Shown here piece by piece: positions 53,896-64,000 of a stretch of 64,000 bases of DNA; the stretch's first letter is position 1; each line of letters begins with the position of its first letter. Where the stretch lies: positions 21,340-85,339 of the forward strand of contig WELA01007625.1 in the NCBI GenBank assembly GCA_009602735.1, read 5' to 3'. A program made the position numbers and the translations under genes. The stretch is from Mesotaenium endlicherianum. Taxonomy: Eukaryota > Streptophyta > Zygnematophyceae > Zygnematales > Mesotaeniaceae. The notes under the pieces were generated by a model that worked only from the letters and a program-made list of their open reading frames with translations, was not told where the DNA came from and made no database searches.

Positions 53896-56089
53896 CTAGC
53901 TTTGGCAAGGAAGGTTTTGGACAGCAAGGGGTGTATCCGAGACCAAATGTCCATCATTATGATGCTGAACTTGTTGTTGGTAGGACGAGTGGTCAAAATT
54001 GTTGTTGTCGAGGGTGAGGAAAGAGGAGTCCAGGGAGGAAGAAAATTGGAGTCCACTATGTTGCGCCTGGGCATGCACTAATGCCAGCTGGGCCCTCAGT
54101 GTTGCAACCTGTCGCTGCATAAGCAAGACCATTCGTGTTCCAGGATCAGTTCTTGGGTCGGGGTCGGTTCTAGGGTTGGTTTCAGCATCGGTTCCAGGGT
54201 CAGTGCCTTCTCCGAAAGCAGCCGGTCCTAAGGGACGACAAGTAGTGGTGGTAGAAGACAATGGGACGTCAGGCCAGGGCCAAGGAACACGCTGGCGATG
54301 AACACCCATAGCCATCAATTCAAGACATGAACAGGCTTTGCAGGCCACCTACAAAAATTGACTACCAGTGGCAGGCAGAATCACCCACGCCTTCTAATTT
54401 CACTGAAGTTGAAACGACAGCAAGGGCTATGCAGAGCATGAAGCGTGACCCCATAATGCCCAAGGGAAACGGAGATACCTGCAAGACACAGAGGATCCCT
54501 ACACAGCCATAGACGGGATCTTGGCAACGAGCTTGAGCTTCATACTCCAAGCTGGCCACCGCATCTTCCCTTTGATGTACCGGAAGATCCTACAGAAAGA
54601 AACAACCCCGTTTAGAATCACGCAAGAGTGACAGAAACACACTGTGCTGCCCCGTGAATGAAGGCGTCAAATTAACGAACTTACGCGGCGTGCTATCTAA
54701 CAAGGAACCCTATCACTTTAAAAGGTCGAGCTGTGAAACATGTAAGCACAGTCTCAACTGTCAACGTGTGCTACGCCCACAGGCTGTTAAAACATTCACA
54801 GTGATTGGTCAGGGCAAAGGTCCTCTTACATTGAGCATCTTGGCCACATTGCTGGCCCCAAAAACTTTGTGCACTCGTGCAAACTTGTCGGGGTCGTCCC
54901 TTGGGAAATAGGGCAAGAAAATGCACTCCCTCGTGCATTTTCTCCTGAGTGATTTGCAGGCCGCGCAAGGAGGGTCTCCAGTGAGCACAACCCCAGTTGT
55001 GAGTTGCACCTGAGGCTGACTTGCCCCGGAACCATTGCTGTTTCCATTCTGTGACTTCGACTGGCTGGGCCCTTGCCCATCTGGTGCTTGATTTGCAGCA
55101 CCATTAGTTGCTAGGGAAGGGTCACTAGTATAAACAAACCCATTCCCTGCCTGAGCAGGAACAGCTTGCCCTGCTTCACTAGCGAGGCCATTGGCTAGGT
55201 TGCCTGGGACTTCAGAGCACAGCTGAGTCTGGTTGTACATGAGACCTGTACCCTGTGCTGGTGCCTCACTGCCATTTTGCGGAAAAGAGATGCCAGGCCC
55301 AGGCAGCAGCTCGTTGAAAGATCCACTGCTGCTCTGACTATGATTGTATAAGAGCTGGCTCTGGCCCGGGTTCATGTGGTTTTGAGCAAGCTGACCTTGC
55401 ATGTTCAACTGATTGCTGTGGTCTTGGCTTGGCTGGTCCTGGACAAACTGGCCCTGGGTGAGAGCTGACCCTGCATTGACCTGAACAGGTAAGCCATTGC
55501 TCGCTTGGCATTGGTTTTCCATCTCCAAGGATGAGGGTTGCAGAGAGGAATTTTGGACTTGAACAGAAACTTGCTCACTGCCCTGATTGGAGTTATACAT
55601 TGCCTCTCCAGGAGGAAATGACGTACTTTGAAGGTGAGCTGACCCTAAAGAAGTCAATTGACTTGGATCATACATGATGGCACCTGCCGAATTGTGAGTA
55701 GATGTCTCTCCTCCAACCTGACCGTATTCGAAAGAGCTCCCTGGCATGACTTGGCCTATGATACCATTGCTTGACTGGGTCTGAAGCAGTGGTTCACTGA
55801 CTACCTGCGAAAAGCTCTTAATACCCGCTGCCTTGCTACTAACTACTTGGCCCGACGGCAACGAGCCCTGAAGCGCATTACTCGGCAAACTGGGAGTGGC
55901 AGTGGTCTTGCCGCCAAGCTGGTTGACACTGCTCTCTGCAAGCACCAAGCTACTTGAAGATACTGCGGAATCACTACCTAAGCTAGCATCAGTACGAAGG
56001 CGCTTGAGAGGCCCTCCTTTTTTGTCTGCAACTGCCATGCAGATTTGGTCTGATTGGAAGCCCTGCACATGCACCATAAAGATCATCAA
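53896..56089 (-). CDS. LOB-domain (LBD) transcription factor with long N-terminal extension
   Basis: Three coding exons: 56089-54830 (or from the inner ATG at 56,038), 54589-54479, 54114-53896, joined by GT-AG in frame (529 or 512 aa). The LOB domain starts in exon 1: [15 protein letters not shown] (C-x2-C-x6-C-x3-C), [20 protein letters not shown] and [10 protein letters not shown]. Exon 2 gives [20 protein letters not shown] and [14 protein letters not shown]. Exon 3 gives the leucine-zipper-like [16 protein letters not shown] and a Gln/Asn-rich tail. LBD proteins are plant-specific DNA-binding regulators. Normally the LOB domain is near the N-terminus; here about 370 Ser/Gln/Asn-rich residues precede it (repeats such as [18 protein letters not shown]). 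An acceptor-like GTGCATGTGCAG just inside the first ATG suggests translation starts at 56,038 and an upstream non-coding exon exists. Confidence 0.92.
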
Positions 56090-58119
56090 GTCATGATCAG
56101 ATCGCCTCCATTAGCAACAAATCTGCAAACCAAAAGCAAAAATACTCGTTGGAACTTGAAAATTTCTCCCATTGAGTTGACTGTCAAGTATTAAGCGGGT
56201 AGCAAGCATGTCAACACCGACTAGTGCAGAGACATTATGTCTCCTTGTCCTACAATCAAGGCTCAGAACATGACTCAAAGGAAGCAAGAGTCTGAAAAAG
56301 AAAGGAAGAAGCCTTGAGAACTTAGACAAGTACTATATCTGCTACTATGAGATATGCACACCATGTTGATAACTGAGCTTAAAAGAACTGCACATTGATT
56401 TGACAGCAGACATCATTGTTCGTTCAAAGTGAGTATGTGCAAAATCCTTCAATACACTCGTCACAATGCATGCTAGTAGATAAACGCTTCCACGGAAACC
56501 ATGAAAGAAGCCAGCTGACCAGGCCACATGAACCAGCTACTGGACACTTGTTAACAATAAATATGAACATCTGATGCTAACTTGTCTTCAGCCAAAGAAC
56601 TAACAGTACATTCCTCTTTTTCATAGTTAACATTGTCACAGAAGTAGCCACCCCTCAAATTTTCTTCCCTGTATGAAGCTTCCAACTTGGTCATCTACAG
56701 AATCGTGATTCTACCCCTACACACGTTTGATGCCACCTTTCAACAAACACATGATCTTGGCCTACCCCTCGACATTAAGGAGTCCAGTAACCAAACACGC
56801 AACCTCTATTCCAATCAAACCCACCCAACGGTCTTGAGGTTCTTAAACGTGATTCCAGCTGAAAACATACTAGTCTGCCAGCTTCTCCAGTCTTGAAAGA
56901 CAAAATTGAAGGACTCATGTTCGCTGCTCCATGTCAAGGAGCAGACTCATTACGTACGAGGCTAATTTGCGGCCACTACCTTCAGCGTAGACAAGATCGG
57001 AAGTAGATCAAGGCAATCCGATGCTCCCTGCAGTCATTCCACGCCAACATACCGTGTAACAGCAAGGCACCAATGAACGTCTCTTACTGCGCTCCTTGCT
57101 GTCTCTGGCTACTTCTCTTCATCGTCCTCCTCGGAACAAGAGAGGACCTATGGGACCAAGGACCAAGCAAGCAGCACTGAACCTCTGACAACATAAGATT
57201 GAAATGAAGTGTTCACGACGAAGTGGCGTTGTGATACTAGACTCTAAATCTAGCTCTCACAAATTTATAATTCTAAAACGAGAGGAGAATGGCGCGAGAG
57301 CAGTCGCAGTGGCCAGTTTCGAATGGTAACACAGATGTTTGTTGGCCTGCAGGAGCATGCAGGAGGAGGAGCCAATTTGCTGGTTCAAACCATATCATGG
57401 CGACCAGATAGCGACCCTCAACGAGCAACGACGACTATTTGCGGCCAGCAATCGGAAATTTTTGATCTCCAGGCCGCGCACGAGCCTCCTCGCCATTAGG
57501 AATCCACATTTGACCATGGAATTTTGAAGAGATCTCAAGTGTGTGATACCCTGTGGTACTAACAATCCAGCTGAAACAGAGCTGAACCGACGCTTTGAGG
57601 TTGTACGCCAAACAAGTGGATGTCGTGGGATGTCGTGGGATGTCGTGTATAAAGTCCTTGCATCAATGTACCGCCTGTCGTACACATACAGGCAAGCTAT
57701 AGTTGACAATTAGTTGACCAACTTTGACAAGCTGGACCCAGCACTTCTCTTTGATCGTGATTTTGAAGTCGCTATATGAGGAATTTATTTTAGGCACTTT
57801 CACTAGCTTTCACTTCCGTTTCGTACAGCTTTCAGATTGTGACGACAACTACGGTGCATTGATGAAGGACCGGTCGTGGGCATATATATATGGCATGTAT
57901 GTCGGAGAACATGTAGGCTTTACAGAGTTTTAATGGCGCAAGAGGTTGTTCGTTCAATGCAATGCATACAATATTTGAATTTGCCGCATGCACCTCAACA
58001 AAAACTAGCTAGAACGCATAAGCTCGTTACAACGCAACTCTATTTTGAATGTACACCATTTACATGGTTCTAGTCGTGCGGCAGTTAACAGTCAGCATTC
58101 AATGTGTCTATAGGGAGCA
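56090..58119. other. Divergent intergenic region between LBD and augmin genes
   Basis: About 2 kb with no recognised coding sequence. It should include 5' UTR exon(s) of the LBD gene and the promoter of the augmin gene. A GGGATGTCGTG unit is repeated three times near 57,620-57,650. Confidence 0.5.
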
Positions 58120-60736
58120 ATGGCGAGGGCGAGTACTGACTCAGCTAATTTAATTGCCAATATTCTGTCCAAAATACAATATCCAGGCGCTAGTGAAAAT
58201 CTTGAGCAATTGTTGTATGCTCCACAGCGATACCACCTTTTGAACTGGCTCTTTGATAAGTAAGCTGTTACCTCTAATATTCCAGTTTGTGCTTTTGCAA
58301 AGGAGTTGGTTCTTGTGCTGTTGTGGTTCTACATGCAGTAAAGCTCCACACCCTTACAATAATGTTTAGGGCGTACTTTCCACCCACTGAGAGGATGTGA
58401 TAATGTCTTGACAGACTACTGGATGGAAAGAATCCATTCCAGCAGAGGTCTCTGCAAAACCTAAGTGAAGAAGCGGTCTTGCAGCGTAAGCTAGCCTCCA
58501 CTTTGCACCTCTTTACAATATCATTACCTGCCAAGTCTCTAAGTTACGAAGAGCTGCATGCTCTTACTATATCCTAGCTGAAATTTCCCAGAATACTATA
58601 TTATGTATTCCTATGAATGATAGCAAAATGTAGAGACCAAAGGAATGTTGATACTATCTTCTGTTGAGCTTACAGTTTTCCGTGTTTTGCTCATGCCGTG
58701 AATTTGTAGGTCTGACTGAAAAAGCTGACTTCCTGGGAATCACCAGCCAGTTTGGTCGAAGCAATTGGGTGGTATGGACCCATTCTGCCTCGAGCATAAA
58801 CAATTTTCTGTAGGCAGGCTATTTGATGCCCTCGATAGGACATGCTTGAGGACTTAAGTTTGACGCAGGCCACTGACAATACCGTATTTGCGTCAGGGTA
58901 CTGGGCAATATGAAGAGCGCATGAATGTTATGAAGCACATCCTCCTTCTTGTGGATGCAGCTACAACTCCTTTGCCACCCTTCACTAGGTGGGTTCAGCT
59001 TAATTATTGGAGTTTGTTCGTGATCTATGATATTTTCACTCCAATGGTCAAGTGCCAGTTGGTATTCTTCAGCAAGTCGTGGCATTTGAGGCACCTCCGT
59101 TGTGGTTGTTAATTTATTTTGCACTCATCAATCACGAACCCGTGTCTGCCCCATCTCATGTAAACTTCAAATGAAAGCGTTACTGAATAATAAGTGCAGG
59201 TTAGTAATAATGATGGCTGCTGATCTGAACCTTGACTTGGCGTCAGCCTGCAGGATCAGACAATCCGATTGTTTCAGCTGACAGATGGGGTAGCGAGAAG
59301 GCAAGAGTCACTTCTGTCTCCTGAGTATGAGCTATTTCCAGCCAACCTTCGTCGCCTGTCTCGTGTTATGGAGGGGTAAACTTCAGCTCCCCTCCCGTAC
59401 ATGCAAACATGCTCCTGCATGTTGCTTTGTGAGCAGGTGTGCTTGCAGGGAGCAATCAAACCAGCGGTGCTTAAATGAGCAGTTTGGTAGCTGTGCGAGC
59501 AAAATCACATGCTTATGTTGTGGATGTCTATTTCATCATTGTTATCCCCGTGCAGGCCTGGAGCTTCAGATTTAGAGAGCAAGGTTGTCCAAGTGAGAGG
59601 AGAAAATGAGGTGCTTCACAAAGATGTGACTGAGCTAGCATTACAGGTGAGGCCGATGTATGAGCAGTTCTAGCAGGATCTTGTCCTGTAAAAGCTACTA
59701 TTGAGCTGTTGGGATATGCTTGTCATATACTGAGCTGGAACCAATACTTACGCTTATGTACAAAAGCAAAGATTTTACCTTTCTGATGGTATTTGTGATG
59801 CAACAACGCTATTTTGTTGATGTCGAGGACCATTTCGTTTTGCAAATTGTAGTGCAGTCCAACAGTGTTTCAACGTTTTCCATTTGCCTGTGCAGAGGCA
59901 ATGTAATTTTGGAGATGATAGCGCCGAGGCGAATGTTAGGCTTCAGGCGCATCTGACAAAGTTTTTGGCAGTTGCAACGAGCTTGAAGGATGTCTACAAT
60001 GAGGTCCAATTTCTCCCCCTTTGCTTTGATAGTTGAGAGCCTTCCTTATTTTTGCAGTAATGTCCTTAAGGGGATACTGCTTTGAATAAAGCTCGAAACT
60101 CCAGGGCTGCCGACTGATGGTCACACCTTTGTATGAAGGTTCGGTGAAAATATGGTGTAACTCTTTTCTGTTTGTCTGGAACTTCATCTGCAGGAGCTGT
60201 CTCTGGCCATTCCTAAGGTGGATGTGCAGATGGTCCACGGTTTGGGACCACTTGCAAAAACTATTCAGGAGTTTCATTGCAATTACAGCAAGGTGCTTTT
60301 CTCCTTCTTCCTCCTCGATATGGACGTAATTGGTTGCGCGTAACCAACATGATATAAGAGGAAGATGCTTTTCCAGTTTCATTTTTTTAGCTCGGGTGCA
60401 TGTCCAGGAAGTTCTGCTAAAGTTTGCTCCAATCGGCACTAGCCAGTGACCGCCTCTTGATGATGTGAACGCGCTCTATGCTAAACTAGCTGACTGCATT
60501 CGCTTTTGCAGGTGGTACAAAATATGCACGAGATAAGGTCGTCATGTATTCATATTGAAGCTGACCATTTAGCCATACCCACTTTTACTAGTACCCAATA
60601 TAGTGCAGAAGGCAGCAAGAAGCTAGAAGTGCTTTCCTCTCAGTATGAGCTTGCTGCAGCAGACTTGAGCCTCCAACAGAAGATAGTATCAAACACATTG
60701 AAGTCTATGTCGGTGTCTTCATCTACAATGGAGTAA
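58120..60736 (+). CDS. AUG7: Augmin complex subunit 7 homologue
   Basis: Nine exons: 58120-58259, 58415-58485, 58710-58768, 58897-58988, 59247-59375, 59556-59646, 59896-60003, 60194-60292, 60512-60736. They sum to 1014 nt, exactly in frame, 337 aa, close to the roughly 330 aa of plant AUG7. Matching landmarks are an N-terminal helix with YHLLNWLFDKLLDGKNPF, LTEKADFLGITSQF, GTGQYEERMNVMKHILLLVD, LTDGVARRQESLL, SPEYELFPANL, and a coiled-coil second half (SDLESKVVQVRGENEVLHKD). It ends in EVLSSQYELAAADLSLQQK. Augmin recruits gamma-tubulin to existing microtubules and nucleates branches. Most donors are normal GT; two (after exons 7 and 3) are weaker GTCCAA/GTGGTA. Confidence 0.85.
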
Positions 60737-62126
60737 CTGCACGTAGAGGTCCTTACATATCCAAGAAGTCTCGTGAATCAGTGAGGCTTCTAGAAATGTA
60801 CGGTTGCAATGCAAGGTTCATTCTCAAGTCTGCTAAAGCCTCTATAGGGCACAGAGACGGGCTGATCCCATGCATCACTGTAATTCCTGTACTCAAATGT
60901 GCCCCTGACGTATTCTTTTGACGGGTTTGTATTATTTTCGTGTAATGTAATTGTTAAATTCGACTATACATGATGACAAACTCTGATGCAAGTAAATTTT
61001 AAGGTTCGAGGTGGAACCTTTGGTAACTTAAAATAGAGGTTTCAAGACTTGGTCATCCAGCCGTTGGTAGTGTGCCGGAATTCAATTTGGTCACTGTAAG
61101 TGAACGAGCATGTAAGCTATGAGTAATTCTTTTACAATTGATAGATCAGCTAGACCTCAACCGAAGGCACTGTCTATATATTTTTGGTTTTTTCGAGCTG
61201 GAAAGACTAACTGGATATATAAGAAATAGGGCCTCTTATGGCCTGACAAATCCAAACCACGTGCTCTACCATTTTGAAACATCTAGATTGTGCTTTGGGA
61301 TAGCCAGGCACGTGCTCTTACCAAATGAAAGAAATCAATTGGTTTACTTACTGTTAGCACCTCCTCTACTTGTTGGTCCTGCTTTCACTTGGGGCACCAT
61401 GCAATCATTTTTTAGTCCAACAATTCCTACCTTGTTTGGTATACTGAACTTGTTCCCTCAAGAGGTTTTAGTGGGGCCAAAAGATCATCTTCAGGAGTAA
61501 GATAAGAACATGTACTTTATGCTCATAATTATAGACCAATTTACTGTTCGCAACACTTTTTGCCCCATAATATTATGCAATAAACAGTCTGTTTATCAAG
61601 GCATGTTGGAAGTCTCCAGTTTCTGGGATCATTACCTGTGCTTCATGGACATGATAACCACCCCACTCTTCATACATGACAAGTGAGAGTCGCTTGCTCT
61701 TTCAGCAAAATCAGAAAGAAAGCAATACAACAAAAGTCAAGAAGTCTTGCAAACAGTAAGTACAGAGGAGAGCTCACTCCGTCCATGTTCCTGAAAGCTG
61801 ACATATGATTACTTCAGCATACGAGATTGTTTACAAAGATGTGCACTGCTGGCAGGCACAGCTGGCATGCCTTGCTATTAGGCACAGCCAATACGTACTG
61901 CTAGCAGGAGTGGCACGTGTCTCTCCTAAGCTTTGTCTGCAAATTGTGCCTATGGGCCGATAAGAAAACTTCAAATAGCCTATCTCATTATTTGAGCTTC
62001 TAACTCATATCAGAAGATCACAAGTTTAATAATAAACCATGAGCAGCAGAGCAGCTCATATATACAGAGAATGCCTCTTCAAGTGACGATGTGAAGCAAT
62101 AAGCTCATCGATGACAGTCATACAGC
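60737..62126. other. Convergent region between augmin gene and small gene
   Basis: Contains the 3' UTR of the augmin gene and of the small minus-strand gene. The plus ORF at 61,138-61,500 (120 aa, start MIDQLDLNRRHCLYIF) is unrecognised and has no introns or neighbours to support it. I do not call it a gene. Confidence 0.45.
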
Positions 62127-62933
62127 TCACTTCTTCCCCACTGGCTTCTGTTAGTCCCAAGCATCACCACAAACATCAAACTGAATTGGTCAGCTGACAA
62201 CAAAGGTACCTTTGGGCCACATGAGGACCCAGCTACAGCAGGCCACAACACACAAATATCTCAATGGTCTTGGAAATGTCAGTGATGCGGGCACCTAAGC
62301 TATGGTGTAAAATTTCAGCTGAGAGGTCAAAATGTCAAGTTGACATCTGCGACTTGAAAGGCATAGCCTATACTGCGCCCACAATGTAGCCTAATACCGC
62401 CAGCGTCAGATCAGAGAGGCTTGAATGCAACATGGATGGGCATTGACAATGTGCTCCAGCTGCCTATACACACCTTTGGCGCAGTTGGCTTCCTGGTTGC
62501 CTTTGACTGACTCGAAGGCTTGCCCTCTACCTTGTTCAGAACTGCCAGTGCAATGTCATTAAATGTCAGCAGTCCGTTACGTTTCAAAAAGAGTGTCTTT
62601 ATCCAGAACCACCATTGAGTGGACTTGCATTTTGAGCTTCCTCACAAACACAAGCACCCAGTTTGTCAGAAGCTAGTCCAAGCATCCTTTAAGCTACGTC
62701 AAGTGCACGGTTACCCAGGCACGGCGAACTATTTGGGAGATTGAATAGGGGATGAAATCAGTGTCGATGCTCTTAGTGACATGCTAAAAGTACTCACCGG
62801 GATCGACTTCAGAGAATCCAGTGTCTCTCTTGAAGGAGTCAATCATTCCCTCGAGGAAGCTCTTCTTGGGAGCAGCAGCCTTAGCGGCAAAGATAGTTGC
62901 AACGGTGGAGAAGCTCATGCTAATGGCCGCCAT
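62127..62933 (-). CDS. Small three-exon gene, possible plastid-targeted lysine-rich protein
   Basis: Exons 62933-62798, 62541-62474 and 62147-62127 join in frame (225 nt, 74 aa) with GT-AG introns. The N-terminus MAAISMSFSTVATIFAAKAA is Ser/Ala/Thr-rich without acidic residues, like a short transit peptide. The middle reads KKSFLEGMIDSFKRDTGFSE, and the C-terminus is Lys/Pro-rich, ending APKKPVGKK. I do not recognise the family. The open first exon, three consistent junctions and a natural stop argue for a real gene, but the last exon codes only 6 residues and is the weakest part. Confidence 0.55.
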
Positions 62934-63923
62934 GTTTGCTGCTTAATAAAATAAATGGGCGAAAAAATGTAGGTAGGATGCTAGTCACTAAATGCAGGGA
63001 CTGGTCAGTACAAGACAATGGCCACAAATTCCTCGGAAAGCAGCAAAATGGCAAGCTGAGAACACTTTCTAACGGGCCTGGCTGAAAGGGTGAGCCGAAT
63101 TGAGCTGCCTAATTGCGATCTGGATAACAATGTGCACGTCAGGAGGGAGGTCGATGGCTGGTAACAGCTGGTAGGGCTCGTGTGTGCTATCATTCGTGTG
63201 CTATTACTCGTCTCCGCCAATTTGCGCTTGCTTTGAGCTTTCTGTTAGCGTTGTTTATGAAACGGACGGCATCGGCGACGTTTATGACATCTTAGACACG
63301 TTCGATCTGTCCAATCAAACTGTATCGGGCCCCTGAGTGGAAGCAGCCAGAACCAGCGAAGTACATTATCCATTTCTCAACTCATCTGACGTGGAAATGA
63401 CAATAACCTGGCGAGACGTCAATGAGTAAGAAGGATATCAGTTGGGCTCTCTATTGTCTATATCAATACACGTCCACAAGAGATACATTAATGTTCACAG
63501 ACTCGCTTTCACATGCTTTCACATGCAACCCCAAGGACAAGGGTGATCATCAATTTCTCTTACCCGTACATGTTCGCAGGTCTTTACCAAATAGCTCTGG
63601 AGGCTTGGCGCCTTGGCAATAACAAATATGCTAGTTATGACTTCCGAGTGCTTCTGAGCATGAGCCAGCCTTGGATTACAACGTCTGTACATGTGTAGAG
63701 CAATCCCATTTTGGAGCTTCTAGGTCTGTTCACAGATGCATTAGCTTGCGTGTCAAATATAGTGCAACTTCTAAGTAACAGTATACTTATGTCAACAAGT
63801 TTTGGAATTTATAAAGTCTACTGTGAAACCTTTTTAAAGAAGTTTCCATTGTTGAGTTTAAGAGAAGACTCGCTATAGGGCACAAGGAGGCTACAATGAA
63901 ATCGGTTCTTGACAAATGGCCAC
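62934..63923. other. Intergenic, no gene recognised
   Basis: Includes the promoter of the small minus-strand gene. The plus ORFs 63,422-63,622 and 63,513-63,698 overlap each other in different frames and match nothing I know. Confidence 0.4.
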
Positions 63924-64000
63924 TGTAGTGATTTGAGTTATTATAGATTAGTTTGCATATATTTTAATGTTTTCAAATATATTTGAAGTAGTATGGTGTG
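63924..64000 (+). mobile_element. Family-C LTR, cut by the window end
   Basis: TGTAGTGATTTGAG onward matches the reverse complement of the right end of the solo LTR at 14,690-15,189. The similarity continues to the last base (AGTAGTATGGTGTG). It is plus-oriented, so any internal region would lie to the right. Confidence 0.85.

Noticed and set aside
61138-61500. 120-aa plus ORF downstream of the augmin gene
   Set aside because: Intact, but it matches nothing I know and lies between two convergent genes' 3' ends. Insufficient support.

Overview
This window looks like nuclear DNA of a streptophyte, plausibly a charophyte alga. The right third carries intron-rich plant-type genes: a plastid ClpR1-like subunit, TFIIE-beta, an LBD (LOB-domain) factor and an augmin subunit-7 homologue. 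LBD factors are known only from streptophytes. The left two thirds contain a retroelement carrying a DNMT3-like cytosine methyltransferase, a kind of capture reported so far in dinoflagellates and charophytes. I cannot name the species from sequence alone.

Positions 1-44 kb are a nest of transposons with almost no host genes. A chromovirus family (called A here: gag, PR, RT, RNase H, integrase, chromodomain) occurs as three large minus-strand copies: A1 (about 1.35-8.75 kb, scrambled), A2 (11,033-20,469, with a perfect AAAAG target duplication) and A3 (29,060-35,818, with two 940-bp LTRs). Other insertions interrupt them: solo LTRs of families B, B', C and E with 5-bp target duplications, a long LTR-like family D, a TA-flanked terminal-inverted-repeat element, and an hAT-like MITE with a perfect 8-bp duplication.

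The most unusual object is a minus-strand Ty3/gypsy-type element running from about 39.4 kb down to 21.8 kb. It is split by copy A3 and by a solo LTR. With those removed, its order is gag, zinc knuckles, Ala/Pro-rich linker, aspartic protease, an unassigned segment, a DNMT3-like C5-methyltransferase, RT, RNase H, integrase and a C-terminal PHD-finger-like motif. It thus pairs a possible chromatin reader with a DNA-methylation writer. The copy is decayed by frameshifts, stops and an altered integrase Asp.

Positions 44-63 kb hold five host genes whose exons I joined by GT-AG boundaries and conserved protein order: a ClpR1-like gene (minus, 8 exons, 362 aa), TFIIE-beta (plus, 4 exons, 285 aa), an LBD gene (minus, 3 coding exons, about 512-529 aa, LOB domain unusually near the C-terminus), an augmin subunit-7 homologue (plus, 9 exons, 337 aa) and a small unrecognised gene (minus, 3 exons, 74 aa). 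ClpR1 and TFIIE-beta are head to head across 0.84 kb. TFIIE-beta and LBD converge, as do the augmin gene and the small gene. The window ends inside another family-C LTR.
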